From Ligilactobacillus ruminis DSM 20403 = NBRC 102161 (GTDB lineage Bacteria > Bacillota > Bacilli > Lactobacillales > Lactobacillaceae), in NCBI RefSeq assembly GCF_900113455.1, contig NZ_FOPI01000003.1:1-64000 (forward strand): a DNA stretch of 64,000 nt. The letters run 5' to 3'. Position 1 is the first letter of the stretch. Each line of letters opens with the position of its first letter. Positions 1 through 9,909 of this stretch are shown piece after piece. Both the position numbers and the translations under genes were made by a program. The notes under the pieces were generated by a model that had not been told where the DNA came from, made no database searches, and saw only the letters and a list, made by a program, of their open reading frames with translations.

Positions 1-70
1 CCTGATCGTGATCCTTTGAAAGAAGTTGTAGAATTTCCTCTTGATTTAAGGTAATATTTAATTGAGCCAT
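1..70 (-). CDS. IS256-family transposase, N-terminal fragment cut by window edge
   Basis: Read on the minus strand from an ATG at 70, the 23 codons begin MAQLNITLNQEEILQLLSKD. This is the start typical of IS256-family (mutator-type, DDE) transposases of lactobacilli. A strong AGGAGG lies 7 bases upstream (complement of 78-83). The rest of the gene is outside the window, so it cannot be said whether the transposase is intact. The neighbouring terminal repeat at 158-182 supports the family call. Confidence 0.8.
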   Translation of the reverse strand, partial: MAQLNITLNQEEILQLLSKDHDQ

Positions 71-182
71 TGTTCATCCTCCTAGTATTTTTAGTTTTTT
101 TTGGTTAATTTAAATTATACCTGGGAGACGAGCACTTGGCTCTCTTTTTTTTATCAATTTACACCATTATACGGGCATAACC
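1..182 (-). mobile_element. IS256-family insertion sequence, one end
   Basis: The segment holds the transposase start (1-70), its leader, and a terminal repeat at 158-182. On the minus strand the repeat reads GGTTATGCCCGTATAATG and continues with GTGTAAA. It matches the IS256 inverted repeat as I remember it at about 20 of 25 positions, including the internal CGTATAAT. The outer boundary is therefore near 182. The other end, the central gene and the target duplication are outside the window. Confidence 0.7.
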
Positions 183-190
183 GATTTAGA

Positions 191-218
191 AGCCGAAATT
201 AATATTTCGGCTTTTTTT
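191..218 (+). terminator. Rho-independent terminator stranded beside the IS256 end
   Basis: A 9-bp stem AGCCGAAAT / ATTTCGGCT (191-199 and 204-212) is followed by seven T. It reads on the plus strand, yet the only sequence upstream is the IS256 end. It was probably the terminator of a gene now separated from it by the insertion. Confidence 0.7.
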
Positions 219-311
219 GTGAATAATTATTGGATTTTTAATCAAACTAGGAATAGAAATGATGTTTTGTTATATAATTGTCTGTGATCAAAATGGAATG
301 AGGTGTGAAAA

Positions 312-1244
312 ATGGCATTCTTATGCGTTGACATTGGCGGTACGCTTATCAAATACGGACTGTTGAGTGAAAGCGGCAAGCTTCTTTCAAGGAACACTGT
401 CGAAACGCCCAAAAACTTGAATGATTTTAAATTATTGCTCCGGTCTCTTGTTGAAAGCTATCGTCAAAGGATTGACGGTATAGCGCTCTGCGCACCCGCA
501 ATGGTCATTTATGATGAAAAAGCCTTTTATAATTGCGAGGGCCTGCCGTTTATCAACGGAATTTCAATGAAAGAAATTTTCGGACCTGAAAACAAAGATT
601 TGCCCATTACGGTTGAAAATGAAGGGATGGCCGCAACAACCGCAGAACTTTGGAACGGTTCGTTGAATGGGATTGACAGCGGAATTTTGCTGACGCTTGG
701 CAGCGGCGTAACCGGTGGCTTCGTCGTTAATGGAGAATTGGTTCGCGGTGCTCATCATCAGGCAGGTTTGTTTTCGTTGATTCGGGATGAATTAAACGTT
801 CGCGGAACTCAGGGGTTAGTTCGATCTAATTGTTCTGCTGTAAATATGATCAGGGCGATTAATCGCGTTTCAGGAAACGAAAATGAATTGGATGGCATTG
901 CCGCATTTGAAAAAATCAAATCAGAAGATAAAAATGCCCGCGATATTTTTGCTCAGTTTTGCAAAAATATCGCGCAGCTTCTTTTTAATATGCAATTGAC
1001 GATGGATGTTCAGCGTTTTGTTATTGGCGGTGGCATCAGTAACGAGGAAATCGTTCTTAAGACGATCAAGCAAAAATATACTGAAATTGTCTCTGAATTC
1101 CCGCAAGCACAGCAAGTATTGATTTATCCTGAATTGGTTAAATCAGAATATAGCAACGGAATCGGTCTTTATGGCGCTTTTTACAGCTACATGCAGCAGA
1201 TGAACGGAGAAATCAGGCAGGAAACAAAAAAAGAACTGAAATAA
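312..1244 (+). CDS. ROK-family sugar kinase-like protein, without the ROK zinc motif
   Basis: 310 residues. The N-terminal phosphate-binding motif CVDIGGTLIKYGLL (residues 5-18) and the central LLTLGSGVTGGFVVNGELVRGA place it in the ROK family (actin-fold ATPases that phosphorylate sugars or act as repressors). There is no DNA-binding domain, so a kinase role is more likely than a regulator. The usual zinc site (a His after the second glycine motif, then CxCGxxGCxE) is absent: the matching stretch is RGAHHQAGLFSLIRDELNVR. Zinc-less ROK proteins are known in lactobacilli. The substrate cannot be read from sequence. The start has GAGGTG 6-11 bases upstream, and a TATAAT lies at 273-278. It is transcribed alone and ends 6 bases before repeat copy 1, whose hairpin probably terminates it. 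Confidence 0.8.
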   Translation: MAFLCVDIGGTLIKYGLLSESGKLLSRNTVETPKNLNDFKLLLRSLVESYRQRIDGIALCAPAMVIYDEKAFYNCEGLPFINGISMKEIFGPENKDLPITVENEGMAATTAELWNGSLNGIDSGILLTLGSGVTGGFVVNGELVRGAHHQAGLFSLIRDELNVRGTQGLVRSNCSAVNMIRAINRVSGNENELDGIAAFEKIKSEDKNARDIFAQFCKNIAQLLFNMQLTMDVQRFVIGGGISNEEIVLKTIKQKYTEIVSEFPQAQQVLIYPELVKSEYSNGIGLYGAFYSYMQQMNGEIRQETKKELK

Positions 1245-1250
1245 GTTTTT

Positions 1251-1525
1251 AGAGGCGGGGAAAAAACTATGCTTCAAATTGAAAAACCGGATTAATTTGC
1301 AATTAATTGCAAATTAATCCGGTTTTTTGCATATGCATGATAATCGCTTGCTATGATTAAGAAAAAAGAGTTCGTTGGTAAACTTTTGGAGCACGGGCAC
1401 TGCATCTGGCAAAGCAATTGGGATGAGATCTTGGCTGGTTTTTACGGGTATATTTCAAAAATCGCCGTTTTGACCGTAATCGATGGCTTGGCATACTGAT
1501 TGAGCATGAGATGTTTAGCACTGTA
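1251..1525 (+). repeat. Hairpin-bearing dispersed repeat, copy 1 (right end missing)
   Basis: The left end AGAGGCGGGGAAAAAACT is followed by a perfect 20-bp palindrome (1283-1326), then GCATATGCATGATAATCGCTT. The same order of blocks occurs in copies at 36609-36886 and, reversed, at 49063-49378. Further in, GGCTTGGCATACTGATTGAG (about 1482-1503) matches the middle of the second copy. The conserved right end with the GGGACTTTTTTCCCAGAC block is not found here. These look like short non-autonomous derivatives of an insertion sequence. No transposase is left inside. Confidence 0.65.
1283..1328 (+). terminator. Long perfect hairpin with T-run inside repeat copy 1
   Basis: The arm AAAACCGGATTAATTTGCAA, the loop TTAA, and the exact complementary arm are followed by TTTTTT. 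It lies 38 bases after the ROK stop and should stop transcription on the plus strand. The A-run on the other side makes it plausible for the minus strand too. Confidence 0.8.
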
Positions 1526-1562
1526 TTTGACAGAAAAGTTTGTTTTAGTATCGGCAAACAAA

Positions 1563-1617
1563 AATACCCTTCAAACACAAGAATAATTTCCTGTTCATCC
1601 TATGCTCAAAGGGTATT
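1563..1617 (-). terminator. Possible terminator of the amino-acid permease gene
   Basis: The arms AATACCCTT (1563-1571) and AAGGGTATT (1609-1617) enclose a long loop. On the minus strand they are followed by TTTGTTT. It lies 35 bases past the permease stop codon. The large loop makes it a weak call. Confidence 0.4.
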
Positions 1618-1651
1618 CGTTATAGTTGATTATTCGAGTCAAAATTGTTTT

Positions 1652-3031
1652 TTAAACGATGGTATCAGGAGATTCTTTGATTTTTCTGAACTTGACGACC
1701 GTCAAAAAGACGATGAGCCAAATCAATGCTCCGACTGCAGGGATGACGTTTTCCTTATTGAAGAACATGGTGATAAAGACAAACGAGAAAAATGCAATCG
1801 TCAACGGGTTCAAGATTTTATATGCCGGCATCTTGAATCCGTCTTCCATAAAGTCGCTTGATTGACGATAGCGATAATGAGCAATCATCGTCAGAATGCA
1901 AACAAGAATATAGATGTCGCCGCAAATTGAAGCAACGAGTGAAAAGGCTGCTGATAAAGCTTTGAAAGCACTAAGTACTGGTCCGAACAGCATCAGGCAG
2001 GCTGAGAACAAAACGGCATATGATGGGATGCCTGATTTCGAAACGTGTCGTAATTTTGAAAGAAATTTAGAATCGGATTCCACGGCAAGCTGGTACAAAT
2101 GTCTCCCGGATGAAAAAATTGCTGAATTAAGGGCGGAGGTCGCAGCAACGATTACCACAAAATTGATTATCTGCGATGCGGCCGGCATTCCTGCAATTTG
2201 GAAAACCTGAACAAACGGGCTGCTTGACTGTGAAATTTGCTGCCAAGGGGTAATAGCCATGATTACGAACAGGGCACCGATATAAAAAATCAAAATTCTG
2301 AAAACAACTTGTTTAACGGCAAGCGGAAGAACCTGACGCGGATTTTTCGTTTCGGCAGTCGTGATACCGATAAATTCCATTCCTTCAAATGAGAAGAAAA
2401 CCATCGGAAAGGCATTGAGAAATTCACGGAATCCATGCGGAAATGCTGTATAGTCTTTTGTGACATTCCCAAGACCGGCAGAAGTTCCGACGGGATTTTT
2501 ATGATGAACGGCAATCATCCAAATGCCAACAAATATTAAAGCAATGATTGCGATGATTTTAATGATTGAAAGCATGCTTTCGGTTTTTCCGAAAAGACGA
2601 ACAATACTTAAGTTGATAATCGACAAGATTCCAAGAATCAAAATTTCGATCAGCCATGCGGGAACGTTCGGAATCCATAAGCGAATATATGTAGCAATCG
2701 CAATTAATTCTGCCATGCCTGCGAGAATCAAAGTCATCCAATAGCTCCATTCTGCAAATTTGCCAAAATCGGCTCCCAAATATTGATGAATGAATGCGAC
2801 AAAAGTATGCTGGCTCGGGTCTTTATACATCATTTCGCCAATGGCCCGCATCATTACTGAAAAGAACAGGCCGACAACAAGATAAACCAAAAGGATTGAC
2901 GGACCTGTTCGGTGAATCGTCTGCCCGGCACCAAGGAATAAGCCGGTTCCGATTGCGCCGCCAAGCGCAATCATTTGGACGTTGAAATTGGTCAGTTCGC
3001 GTCTGGTACCATCTTTATTAATTTGTTCCAT
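1652..3031 (-). CDS. Amino-acid permease (APC superfamily, AAT type)
   Basis: 459 residues. The N-terminus ELTNFNVQMIALGGAIGTGL is the first-helix signature of AAT-type amino-acid permeases, which import amino acids by proton symport. About twelve hydrophobic segments follow. The conserved block FSFEGMEFIGITTAETKNPR (around residues 215-235) is also typical. The ligand cannot be chosen safely between histidine, lysine, aromatic or branched amino acids. The ATG has GGAGG 8-12 bases upstream, and a TATAAT-like box lies about 65 bases upstream. The gene is monocistronic and diverges from the purine operon. The C-terminus FRKIKESPDTIV is hydrophilic as expected. Confidence 0.85.
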   Translation of the reverse strand: MEQINKDGTRRELTNFNVQMIALGGAIGTGLFLGAGQTIHRTGPSILLVYLVVGLFFSVMMRAIGEMMYKDPSQHTFVAFIHQYLGADFGKFAEWSYWMTLILAGMAELIAIATYIRLWIPNVPAWLIEILILGILSIINLSIVRLFGKTESMLSIIKIIAIIALIFVGIWMIAVHHKNPVGTSAGLGNVTKDYTAFPHGFREFLNAFPMVFFSFEGMEFIGITTAETKNPRQVLPLAVKQVVFRILIFYIGALFVIMAITPWQQISQSSSPFVQVFQIAGMPAASQIINFVVIVAATSALNSAIFSSGRHLYQLAVESDSKFLSKLRHVSKSGIPSYAVLFSACLMLFGPVLSAFKALSAAFSLVASICGDIYILVCILTMIAHYRYRQSSDFMEDGFKMPAYKILNPLTIAFFSFVFITMFFNKENVIPAVGALIWLIVFLTVVKFRKIKESPDTIV

Positions 3032-3438
3032 AAGAATACCTCCAAATATTAATGACTTTTGAGATAATGTCTGCGATACAAATTAAAATTATACTGCATT
3101 GTTCACATCCCTTAGTAGATTCATGGAAGATTTTATAACGCATAAATAAGGCTAATAACCGACAATTGTGTTAAATTCTTCGTTTTTAATGGATTGACTG
3201 TATTTTAAAGCTCAAAAAGATAATTGTCAAATCATTTTGTAAGAAAAAACTAATTCGATGTTAATTAATGTGACATGAAAGGGAGGCTGAAGTCATCTTT
3301 GCAAAAATGATAATTGCTTTTTAGCGTTAAAGTTCGCTTTTCTAATGTTTTGGAAGTTATCTTTAATGGAGCATGAGACATATTTCGTAATTTACTGATA
3401 AAAATCGATAATATAGCTTGATAGTTCGTGAAAGACTC

Positions 3439-3467
3439 TTGACGAAAGCCTGGATTATTGTTAATCT
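3439..3467 (+). promoter_or_regulatory. Probable promoter of the purine operon
   Basis: TTGACG (3439-3444), a 17-base spacer and TAATCT (3462-3467). The -35 matches the consensus at five of six positions; the -10 is weaker. The expected start of transcription, about 3474, is just before the proposed PurR operator and about 70 bases before purC. Confidence 0.5.
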
Positions 3468-3476
3468 TAAAACGTA

Positions 3477-3512
3477 AATTAACGAATGTTTCTCGGTTGT
3501 GTTCGTTGATAA
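3477..3512 (+). promoter_or_regulatory. Putative PurR operator (inverted PurBox pair)
   Basis: Two half-sites with CGAA cores face each other, at 3483-3486 and, inverted, at 3502-3505 (AACGAA ... TTCGTT) with 15 bases between cores. PurR of Gram-positive bacteria binds paired PurBoxes with a central CGAA and about this spacing. The flanks match AWWWCCGAACWWT only partly (about 9-10 of 13). Position, just downstream of the promoter, fits repression relieved or activated by PRPP. Confidence 0.45.
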
Positions 3513-3543
3513 ATTCGTTTTTTAAAGGAGACCTTATATTATC

Positions 3544-4266
3544 ATGGCAAAATTGATTTATGAAGGCAAGGCCAAGCAAATGTGGAGTACGGATGATCCA
3601 GAAGTTTTACGCGTGGTTTACATGGATCAGGCAACAGCGTTGAACGGAAAGAAAAAGGATCAGATCAATGGCAAAGGAATCGTCAATAATGAAATTTCAT
3701 CGCTTATTTTCCAGTATTTGATGAAAAAAGGCATCGAAACTCATTTCATTAAGAAACTTTCTGAAACTGAAGAGTTGGTTAAAAAAGTTGAGATTGTTCC
3801 GCTCGAAATGGTTACGCGAAACGTGTCTGCGGGTCATTTTGCTACACGCTTCGGGGTTGAGGAAGGCATCTGCTTCGAAAAGCCTGTTGAAGAGACATAT
3901 TACAAGAGCGACGAATTGGATGACCCTTTTATCAATGAATCACAGTCTTTGGCATTGAAAATCGTTAAAAAAGAAGAACTTGACGCGATGTGGGATATTT
4001 CTCGGCGAGTGAACGAAATTTTGACTGCCTTATTTGACCGGATGGGACTTATTCTGGTTGATTTCAAACTTGAATTCGGGCGCTTGTCAAATGGACGCAT
4101 CGTTTTGGCTGATGAATTTTCGCCTGATAATTGTCGTTTGTGGGACAAACAGACGCGTGCCCACATGGACAAGGACGTTTATCGACGCGATCTCGGCGAT
4201 CTCACATCAGTATATGAAGAAGTTCTTCGTCGCTTAAAAAATGAATTATCCAAGGAGGAAGCATAA
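3544..4266 (+). CDS. purC: Phosphoribosylaminoimidazole-succinocarboxamide synthase
   Basis: 240 residues, the normal length. It joins aspartate to CAIR using ATP to make SAICAR, a cytosolic step of IMP synthesis. The N-terminal LIYEGKAKQMW (SAICAR synthetase opening), the internal VPLEMVTRNVSAGHF, and the signature VDFKLEFGR followed by LADEFSPDNCRLWD are all clear. It is the first gene of the operon here. The AAAGGAGA ribosome site is rather far from the ATG (about 13 bases), but no better start is in frame. No purE, purK or purB precedes it, unlike many related operons. Confidence 0.97.
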   Translation: MAKLIYEGKAKQMWSTDDPEVLRVVYMDQATALNGKKKDQINGKGIVNNEISSLIFQYLMKKGIETHFIKKLSETEELVKKVEIVPLEMVTRNVSAGHFATRFGVEEGICFEKPVEETYYKSDELDDPFINESQSLALKIVKKEELDAMWDISRRVNEILTALFDRMGLILVDFKLEFGRLSNGRIVLADEFSPDNCRLWDKQTRAHMDKDVYRRDLGDLTSVYEEVLRRLKNELSKEEA

Positions 4267-4268
4267 AA

Positions 4269-4520
4269 ATGGTCAACGTACGCATCTATGTCACATATAA
4301 GGAATCTGTTTTCGATCCTCAGGGGGATACGATCAAGAATGCGATTCATGCTCTTGGACATGATGAGGTAGAAAACGTTAAAGTCGGAAAATTCTTTGAC
4401 GTTGTAATCAATCCTGAAAAAAGGGACGTTGAAACGTCGGTTAAGGAAATTTCTGAAGAGCTGCTTGTAAACTTTAATCTTGAAACGTATCGTTATGAAG
4501 TTTTGGGAGGTCTTGATTAA
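4269..4520 (+). CDS. purS: Phosphoribosylformylglycinamidine synthase, PurS subunit
   Basis: 83 residues. PurS is the small subunit that bridges PurL and PurQ in the Gram-positive FGAM synthase and helps channel ammonia. The sequence [20 protein letters not shown] and the following [19 protein letters not shown] are typical. It starts 2 bases after purC, with AAGGAGG overlapping the purC end. Its TAA overlaps the purQ start (TAATG), implying coupled translation. Confidence 0.95.
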   Translation: MVNVRIYVTYKESVFDPQGDTIKNAIHALGHDEVENVKVGKFFDVVINPEKRDVETSVKEISEELLVNFNLETYRYEVLGGLD

Positions 4521-5206
4521 TGAAAATTGCAGTCGTAGTCTTCCCGGGATCAAACTGTGACATTGACATCTACGAAGCATTGCATACGGTTTGCGGTGCA
4601 GATGTTGAATACGTGTCGCATAAACGCGACAATTTGGACGGATTCGATGCAGTCATGCTTCCTGGAGGATTTTCCTATGGTGATTACCTGCGCTGCGGTG
4701 CGATTGCTCGGTTTGCAAACATTATGCCCGCAATCGTCAAAATGGCTGATGAAGGCAAGCCTGTATTTGGCACGTGCAACGGGTTTCAAATTCTTACCGA
4801 AGCCGGTTTGCTTCCGGGTGCGCTTAAGCAAAATGACAGTTTGAAGTTTGTTTGCAAGACGGTTGAACTTCAAGTTGAAAACAACAAAACTCCGTTTACG
4901 ACAAAATATGGAGAAAAAGAGCATGTCAAACTTCCGATTGCGCACGCTGACGGAAGCTACTATGCGGATGACGAGACGCTTCAGAAATTGGAAGAAAACA
5001 ATCAGGTCGTCTTCCGCTATGCGAATGAAAATCCGAATGGCTCGTTGCATGACATCGCCGGGGTGTGCAACGAACGCGGCAATGTTTTAGGCATGATGCC
5101 GCACCCGGAACGTGCCGTTGAGGCATTGCTCGGAAATACTGACGGATTGAGATTGTTTCAATCCTTGCTTGAAAACGGAACGGTAAAAACGGAGGTTGCA
5201 AACTAA
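4520..5206 (+). CDS. purQ: Phosphoribosylformylglycinamidine synthase, glutaminase subunit PurQ
   Basis: 228 residues. A class I glutamine amidotransferase that releases ammonia for PurL. The nucleophile cysteine is in [10 protein letters not shown] (around residue 86), the opening VVFPGSNCD is characteristic, and the catalytic His/Glu lie in [10 protein letters not shown] near the C-terminus. Translation is coupled to purS by an overlapping ATG, and the last base of the gene is shared with the purL ATG. Confidence 0.97.
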   Translation: MKIAVVVFPGSNCDIDIYEALHTVCGADVEYVSHKRDNLDGFDAVMLPGGFSYGDYLRCGAIARFANIMPAIVKMADEGKPVFGTCNGFQILTEAGLLPGALKQNDSLKFVCKTVELQVENNKTPFTTKYGEKEHVKLPIAHADGSYYADDETLQKLEENNQVVFRYANENPNGSLHDIAGVCNERGNVLGMMPHPERAVEALLGNTDGLRLFQSLLENGTVKTEVAN

Positions 5207-7431
5207 TGGCTGAAATGACCCCAGAAGAAATCAAAGAAAAAAAACCATATCTTGATTGGAGTTTGACGGAGCACGAATATGATTTTATTTGCGAAAAGCT
5301 GCTGCACCGCTTGCCCAACTATACTGAAACGGGTTTGTTTTCGGTTATGTGGAGCGAGCATTGCTCATATAAAAAGTCAAAACCGGTACTGCGCCTGTTT
5401 CCTAACAAGAATGAAAGAGTTTTGCAAGGACCTGGTGAAGGTGCGGGTATTATTGATATTGGCGATAATCAGGCAGTTGTCTTTAAAGCTGAAAGTCATA
5501 ATCACCCTTCAGCCGTTGAACCATATGAAGGTGCTGCAACAGGCGTAGGCGGAATCTTGCGCGACATTTTCAGCATGGGCGCTCGTCCGATTGCATCGCT
5601 TGATTCTTTACACTTCGGCGAAATCGATCGTCCAAGAACTAAGTACCTGATCAATGAAGTCGTTGCCGGCATCGGCGGGTACGGCAACTGTATGGGAATT
5701 CCGACGATTGCCGGTGAAATGACGTTTGATGAATGTTATACGGGCAATTGCCTTGTCAATGCGATGAGCGTTGGCTTGATGGATCAGGCAGATATGCAAA
5801 AGGGTCGAGCTTCCGGGATCGGAAATGCAGTCATTTACGTTGGTGCAAAAACCGGACGTGACGGCATCCATGGTGCAACGTTTGCTTCTGCTGATTTTGA
5901 CGATGAAAAAGAAACTCAGCGTTCAGCAGTTCAGGTCGGCAATCCGTTTATGGAAAAGCTTTTGATGGAAGCTTGTCTCGAGTTGACTCATGATCATGCG
6001 GATTGGCTTGTCGGGATTCAAGACATGGGTGCCGCAGGCATCGTTTCTTCATCTTGTGAAATGGCTTCAAAAGCTGATTCCGGCATGGAACTTGATTTGG
6101 ATTTTGTTCCTCAGCGCGAAACTAACATGTCCGCATATGAAATCATGCTTTCAGAATCCCAGGAACGCATGCTGCTTTGCGTTCGCAAGGGACATGAAGA
6201 GGACGTCATCAAACTTTTTAAAGAATATGACCTTGAAGCAGTTGTGATTGGTCGCGTTACGGAAGGGCATCAATACGTATTGCGTCATCATGGCAAGGTT
6301 GTTACCGATATTCCGGTCTCCAGTTTGACGGAAGACGTTTTGGAAGAGCCAAGCGAAGAACGCGTCCCCCAACGCATTCTTGACGCAAAAAAGGCGCCTG
6401 AATACGTTCCTGAAGTTGAAGATGCAAATGAGATGCTCAAAAAAATCTTGGCCCAACCAACGATTGCTTCTAAAGAAATGTTTACTCAAACATATGATTC
6501 GCAAGTCAGAACTTCAACTGTTGTCGGACCTGGCTCTGATTCCGGCGTATTACGCGTGCGCGGAACAAAGAAAGGACTTTCAATGACGACTGACGGAAAC
6601 GGTCGTTTTGTCTATCTTGATCCTAAGATCGGCGGCAAGCGTGCCGTTGCTGAAGCGTGCGCAAACATTGTTTCATCTGGTGCTCTTCCGCTTGGAATAA
6701 CTGATTGCTTGAATTACGGCGATCCTAACGTTCCGGAAATTTATTGGGAGCTTCATCAGTCAGTCGAAGGAATGGCAGAAGCATGCAAAGTATTTGATAC
6801 ACCGGTTATTTCAGGCAACGTCAGCCTTTATAATGAAAATAACGGTGAAGCCATTTACGGAACGCCAATGGTCGGAATGGTCGGATTGATCAAAGACATC
6901 AAGCATGTGATACCTTCGTTCGTTCAAACGGAAGGGGCAAACGTCTACTTAGTGGGAGATAAGACCGGCAATGATTTTGCAGGGTCGGAAATTCAAAAGA
7001 TGCTGACCGGCAAAATCAATGGTGCTTTGAACGATTTGGATCTTGAACATATGAATCTTTATATGAGAAATCTTTTGAATGCGATGGAACAAGGATTGGT
7101 TCAAAGTTCACATGATGCAAGTGAAGGCGGTTTAGCCGTTGCAATGGCAGAAACGGTCTTTGGAACCGAATTTGGTTTGAAACTTGATCTTGATTTGACA
7201 AAAGCACAGTTGTTCAGCGAAACTCCGGGACGTTTCATTGTTACTGCTGCACCGGAAAATGCAGCGGCATTCGAAAATATTCTTGGCGATGATGCCGTAA
7301 AAATCGGTGTTGTCACATCCGAACATGAGATTAAGTCAGAACTTGCTGACGGAAAGCTTGATGTTTCTGCCGATGAAGCACAAAAGATTTGGGAGGAAGC
7401 ATTACCGTGCCTTATGAAATCAAAGGATTAA
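5206..7431 (+). CDS. purL: Phosphoribosylformylglycinamidine synthase, PurL subunit
   Basis: 741 residues, the short Gram-positive form that needs PurS and PurQ. It converts FGAR to FGAM using ATP and ammonia. Hallmarks are [16 protein letters not shown], then [20 protein letters not shown] (catalytic His region), [16 protein letters not shown], and in the second half [15 protein letters not shown]. The start overlaps the purQ stop. Its end overlaps the purF start by 25 bases, so the SD of purF lies inside purL. Confidence 0.97.
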   Translation: MAEMTPEEIKEKKPYLDWSLTEHEYDFICEKLLHRLPNYTETGLFSVMWSEHCSYKKSKPVLRLFPNKNERVLQGPGEGAGIIDIGDNQAVVFKAESHNHPSAVEPYEGAATGVGGILRDIFSMGARPIASLDSLHFGEIDRPRTKYLINEVVAGIGGYGNCMGIPTIAGEMTFDECYTGNCLVNAMSVGLMDQADMQKGRASGIGNAVIYVGAKTGRDGIHGATFASADFDDEKETQRSAVQVGNPFMEKLLMEACLELTHDHADWLVGIQDMGAAGIVSSSCEMASKADSGMELDLDFVPQRETNMSAYEIMLSESQERMLLCVRKGHEEDVIKLFKEYDLEAVVIGRVTEGHQYVLRHHGKVVTDIPVSSLTEDVLEEPSEERVPQRILDAKKAPEYVPEVEDANEMLKKILAQPTIASKEMFTQTYDSQVRTSTVVGPGSDSGVLRVRGTKKGLSMTTDGNGRFVYLDPKIGGKRAVAEACANIVSSGALPLGITDCLNYGDPNVPEIYWELHQSVEGMAEACKVFDTPVISGNVSLYNENNGEAIYGTPMVGMVGLIKDIKHVIPSFVQTEGANVYLVGDKTGNDFAGSEIQKMLTGKINGALNDLDLEHMNLYMRNLLNAMEQGLVQSSHDASEGGLAVAMAETVFGTEFGLKLDLDLTKAQLFSETPGRFIVTAAPENAAAFENILGDDAVKIGVVTSEHEIKSELADGKLDVSADEAQKIWEEALPCLMKSKD

Positions 7432-8864
7432 ATGAAGAATGCGGTGTTTTTGGGGTTTTTGGATCGCAAGAAGCTGCTCATATGACATACTTCGGACTTC
7501 ACAGCTTGCAGCATCGCGGGCAAGAAGGTGCCGGCATCGTTTCAAGCGATGGCATCAGTCTTCGTCAATATCGCAATCGCGGATTGTTGTCAGAAGTTTT
7601 TGCAAATCCTCAAGACCTTAATCGCTTGGAAGGAACAAGCGCGATCGGTCACGTTCGCTATGGAACGAGCGGCAATAATTCGATTGCAAACGTTCAGCCG
7701 TTTTTGTTTCATTTTCATGACGGCGACGTTGCTTTGGCTCATAACGGGAATTTGACCAACGCTAAAAGCCTAAAGCAAAAACTTGAGGATGAAGGTGCTG
7801 TTTTTCAATCTAATTCTGATACTGAAATTTTGATACATTTAATCAGGCAGAAACAGGATCTTGATTTTATCGATGCGTTAAAGTCAAGCTTGAATGAGAT
7901 TCACGGAGGATTTGCCTTCGTCATTTTGCGCAAGGATCAATTGATTGCGGCCCTTGATCCGAACGGTTTCAGACCCCTTTGCATCGGGCGTCTTTCAGAC
8001 GGAGGGTACGTCGTTGCAAGCGAAACATGTGCCTTGGATATGGTCGGTGCTGAATTTGTCAGAGACGTGCTTCCGGGAGAACTGATCATCATTGACGAAA
8101 ACGGCATTCGGATTGAACATTTTACGACAGATACGGAATTGGCTATTTGTTCAATGGAATACATTTACTTTGCGCGGCCGGACTCCATTATCCACGGAGT
8201 AACCGTTCATAATGCAAGAAAGCGAATGGGAAAACTGCTTGCAAAGGAACAGCCGGTTGATTGCGATATGGTCATCGGCGTTCCGAATTCATCTCTTTCA
8301 GCGGCTTCAGGTTTTGCAGAAGAAGCAGGACTGCCGTATGAAATGGGACTCATTAAAAACCAATATGTTGCCAGAACGTTTATTCAGCCAACGCAAGAAT
8401 TGAGAGAACGCGGCGTCAAAATGAAACTTTCAGCCGTTCGGGGCGTTGTAGAAGGAAAGAGAGTCGCAATCATTGATGATTCGATCGTTCGCGGGACAAC
8501 GTCGATGCAAATCGTCAGAATGCTCAAGGAAGCAGGCGCAAAAGAGGTTCATATGCGGATTGCTTCGCCTCCGCTTAAATTTCCTTGTTTCTACGGAATC
8601 GATATTTCGACGCGTTCCGAATTAATGGCTGCAAACTACAGCATTGATGAAATGTGCAAGATGATCGGTGCTGATTCTCTTGGCTTTTTGAGCGTTGAAA
8701 GTTTGATTGAAGCAATCGACCTTCCTGATGCGGGCAACGCTCCTAACGGCGGCCTGACCGTTGCTTATTTTGACGGAAAATATCCAACGCCGCTTTATGA
8801 TTACGAAGAAGGCTACCTGGCCTCGTTAAACAAACAGCATCAACGAGAGGAGAAACAGCAATGA
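7407..8864 (+). CDS. purF: Amidophosphoribosyltransferase
   Basis: 485 residues. It commits PRPP to purine synthesis by forming phosphoribosylamine. I chose the GTG at 7407 because GGGAGG sits 10-16 bases upstream; an upstream TTG at 7389 would run through that site. The Cys of [11 protein letters not shown] follows an 11-residue propeptide, as in the Bacillus enzyme, which is processed to expose the catalytic Cys. The phosphoribosyltransferase loop [15 protein letters not shown] is present. The start is inside the purL end and the stop overlaps the purM ATG (ATGA). Confidence 0.95.
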   Translation: MPYEIKGLNEECGVFGVFGSQEAAHMTYFGLHSLQHRGQEGAGIVSSDGISLRQYRNRGLLSEVFANPQDLNRLEGTSAIGHVRYGTSGNNSIANVQPFLFHFHDGDVALAHNGNLTNAKSLKQKLEDEGAVFQSNSDTEILIHLIRQKQDLDFIDALKSSLNEIHGGFAFVILRKDQLIAALDPNGFRPLCIGRLSDGGYVVASETCALDMVGAEFVRDVLPGELIIIDENGIRIEHFTTDTELAICSMEYIYFARPDSIIHGVTVHNARKRMGKLLAKEQPVDCDMVIGVPNSSLSAASGFAEEAGLPYEMGLIKNQYVARTFIQPTQELRERGVKMKLSAVRGVVEGKRVAIIDDSIVRGTTSMQIVRMLKEAGAKEVHMRIASPPLKFPCFYGIDISTRSELMAANYSIDEMCKMIGADSLGFLSVESLIEAIDLPDAGNAPNGGLTVAYFDGKYPTPLYDYEEGYLASLNKQHQREEKQQ

Positions 8865-9898
8865 GTCGATATGCTGATGCCGGTGTTGACGTCAACGCCG
8901 GATATGAACTTGTGCGTCAAATCAAAGATAACGTCAAATCAACTGCACGTCTTGGCGTGATGGGGGGACTTGGAAGTTTTGGCGGAATGTTCGATCTTTC
9001 AGAACTGCATCTGAAACATCCAGTACTTGTTTCCGGTACCGATGGTGTCGGAACAAAACTGATGATTGCACAAAAAATGAATAAGCATGACACGATCGGA
9101 ATTGACTGCGTGGCAATGTGCGTGAATGATATTTTGGCCCAGGGTGCGGAGCCTCTGTATTTTTTAGACTATATAGCAACCGGAAAGAATACACCAGAAA
9201 AAATGGCACAGATTGTTGCGGGAGTTGCCGAAGGTTGTCGTCAGGCGGGATGCGCTCTTATTGGCGGCGAAACGGCCGAAATGCCGGATATGTACGATGA
9301 AGATGAATATGATCTTGCTGGGTACTCGACCGGTGCCGCCGAAAAGGAAAATCTTTTGACGTCTGACAAACCGAAAGCAGGCGACGTTTTGATCGGGCTT
9401 CCGTCAAGCGGACTCCATTCAAACGGTTTTTCTTTGGTGCGTCAAATTTTGTTCAAGGATCATTCCGTCAAATTGGATGCCGAACCTGTCGAATTGGAAG
9501 GAAAAACCGTTGGAGAGGCAATTCTTGAACCGACCAAAATTTACGTTAAGGCAGTTTTGCCATTAATCAGGCGAGGATTGGTAGATGGAGTCAGTCATAT
9601 CACTGGCGGTGGATTGATTGAAAATCTTCCGCGAATGTATTCTGATGATCTTCAGGCTGAAATCATGCTCGGTTCATGGAAGGTCTTGCCAGTGTTCAGA
9701 TATCTTCAAAAAATGGGCGAACTTGCCGAAGACGATATGCGCGAAACGTTTAACCTGGGTTTGGGGATGATTTTGGCCGTCAAACCCGAAAACGTTGATG
9801 CTCTTGTTGGGTTGCTTGAAGATGAAAACGAATCTTGGTATAAGGTCGGCCAATTGAAAAAACGTCCAGATGGTGAAGAAAAAATTATTTTCAGGTAA
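8861..9898 (+). CDS. purM: Phosphoribosylformylglycinamidine cyclo-ligase (AIR synthetase)
   Basis: 345 residues, normal size. It closes the imidazole ring, FGAM plus ATP to AIR. The N-terminus [19 protein letters not shown], the [14 protein letters not shown] block, and [13 protein letters not shown] with the later [13 protein letters not shown] are diagnostic of the PurM fold. The ATG overlaps the purF TGA by 4 bases, and GAGAGGAG lies about 8-15 bases upstream. Confidence 0.97.
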   Translation: MSRYADAGVDVNAGYELVRQIKDNVKSTARLGVMGGLGSFGGMFDLSELHLKHPVLVSGTDGVGTKLMIAQKMNKHDTIGIDCVAMCVNDILAQGAEPLYFLDYIATGKNTPEKMAQIVAGVAEGCRQAGCALIGGETAEMPDMYDEDEYDLAGYSTGAAEKENLLTSDKPKAGDVLIGLPSSGLHSNGFSLVRQILFKDHSVKLDAEPVELEGKTVGEAILEPTKIYVKAVLPLIRRGLVDGVSHITGGGLIENLPRMYSDDLQAEIMLGSWKVLPVFRYLQKMGELAEDDMRETFNLGLGMILAVKPENVDALVGLLEDENESWYKVGQLKKRPDGEEKIIFR

Positions 9899-9909
9899 GG
9901 GGCAGAATT

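Noticed and set aside
1357-1578. 73-codon minus-strand frame within repeat copy 1
   Set aside because: No ribosome site, no family resemblance, and it runs through sequence shared only in part with other repeat copies.
3060-3430. Possible purine riboswitch upstream of purC
   Set aside because: The conserved loops of the guanine/adenine aptamer were not found; only a promoter and PurR-like boxes are visible.
4550-5050. 166-codon open frame antisense to purQ
   Set aside because: Shadow of purQ; no start signal and no recognisable protein.
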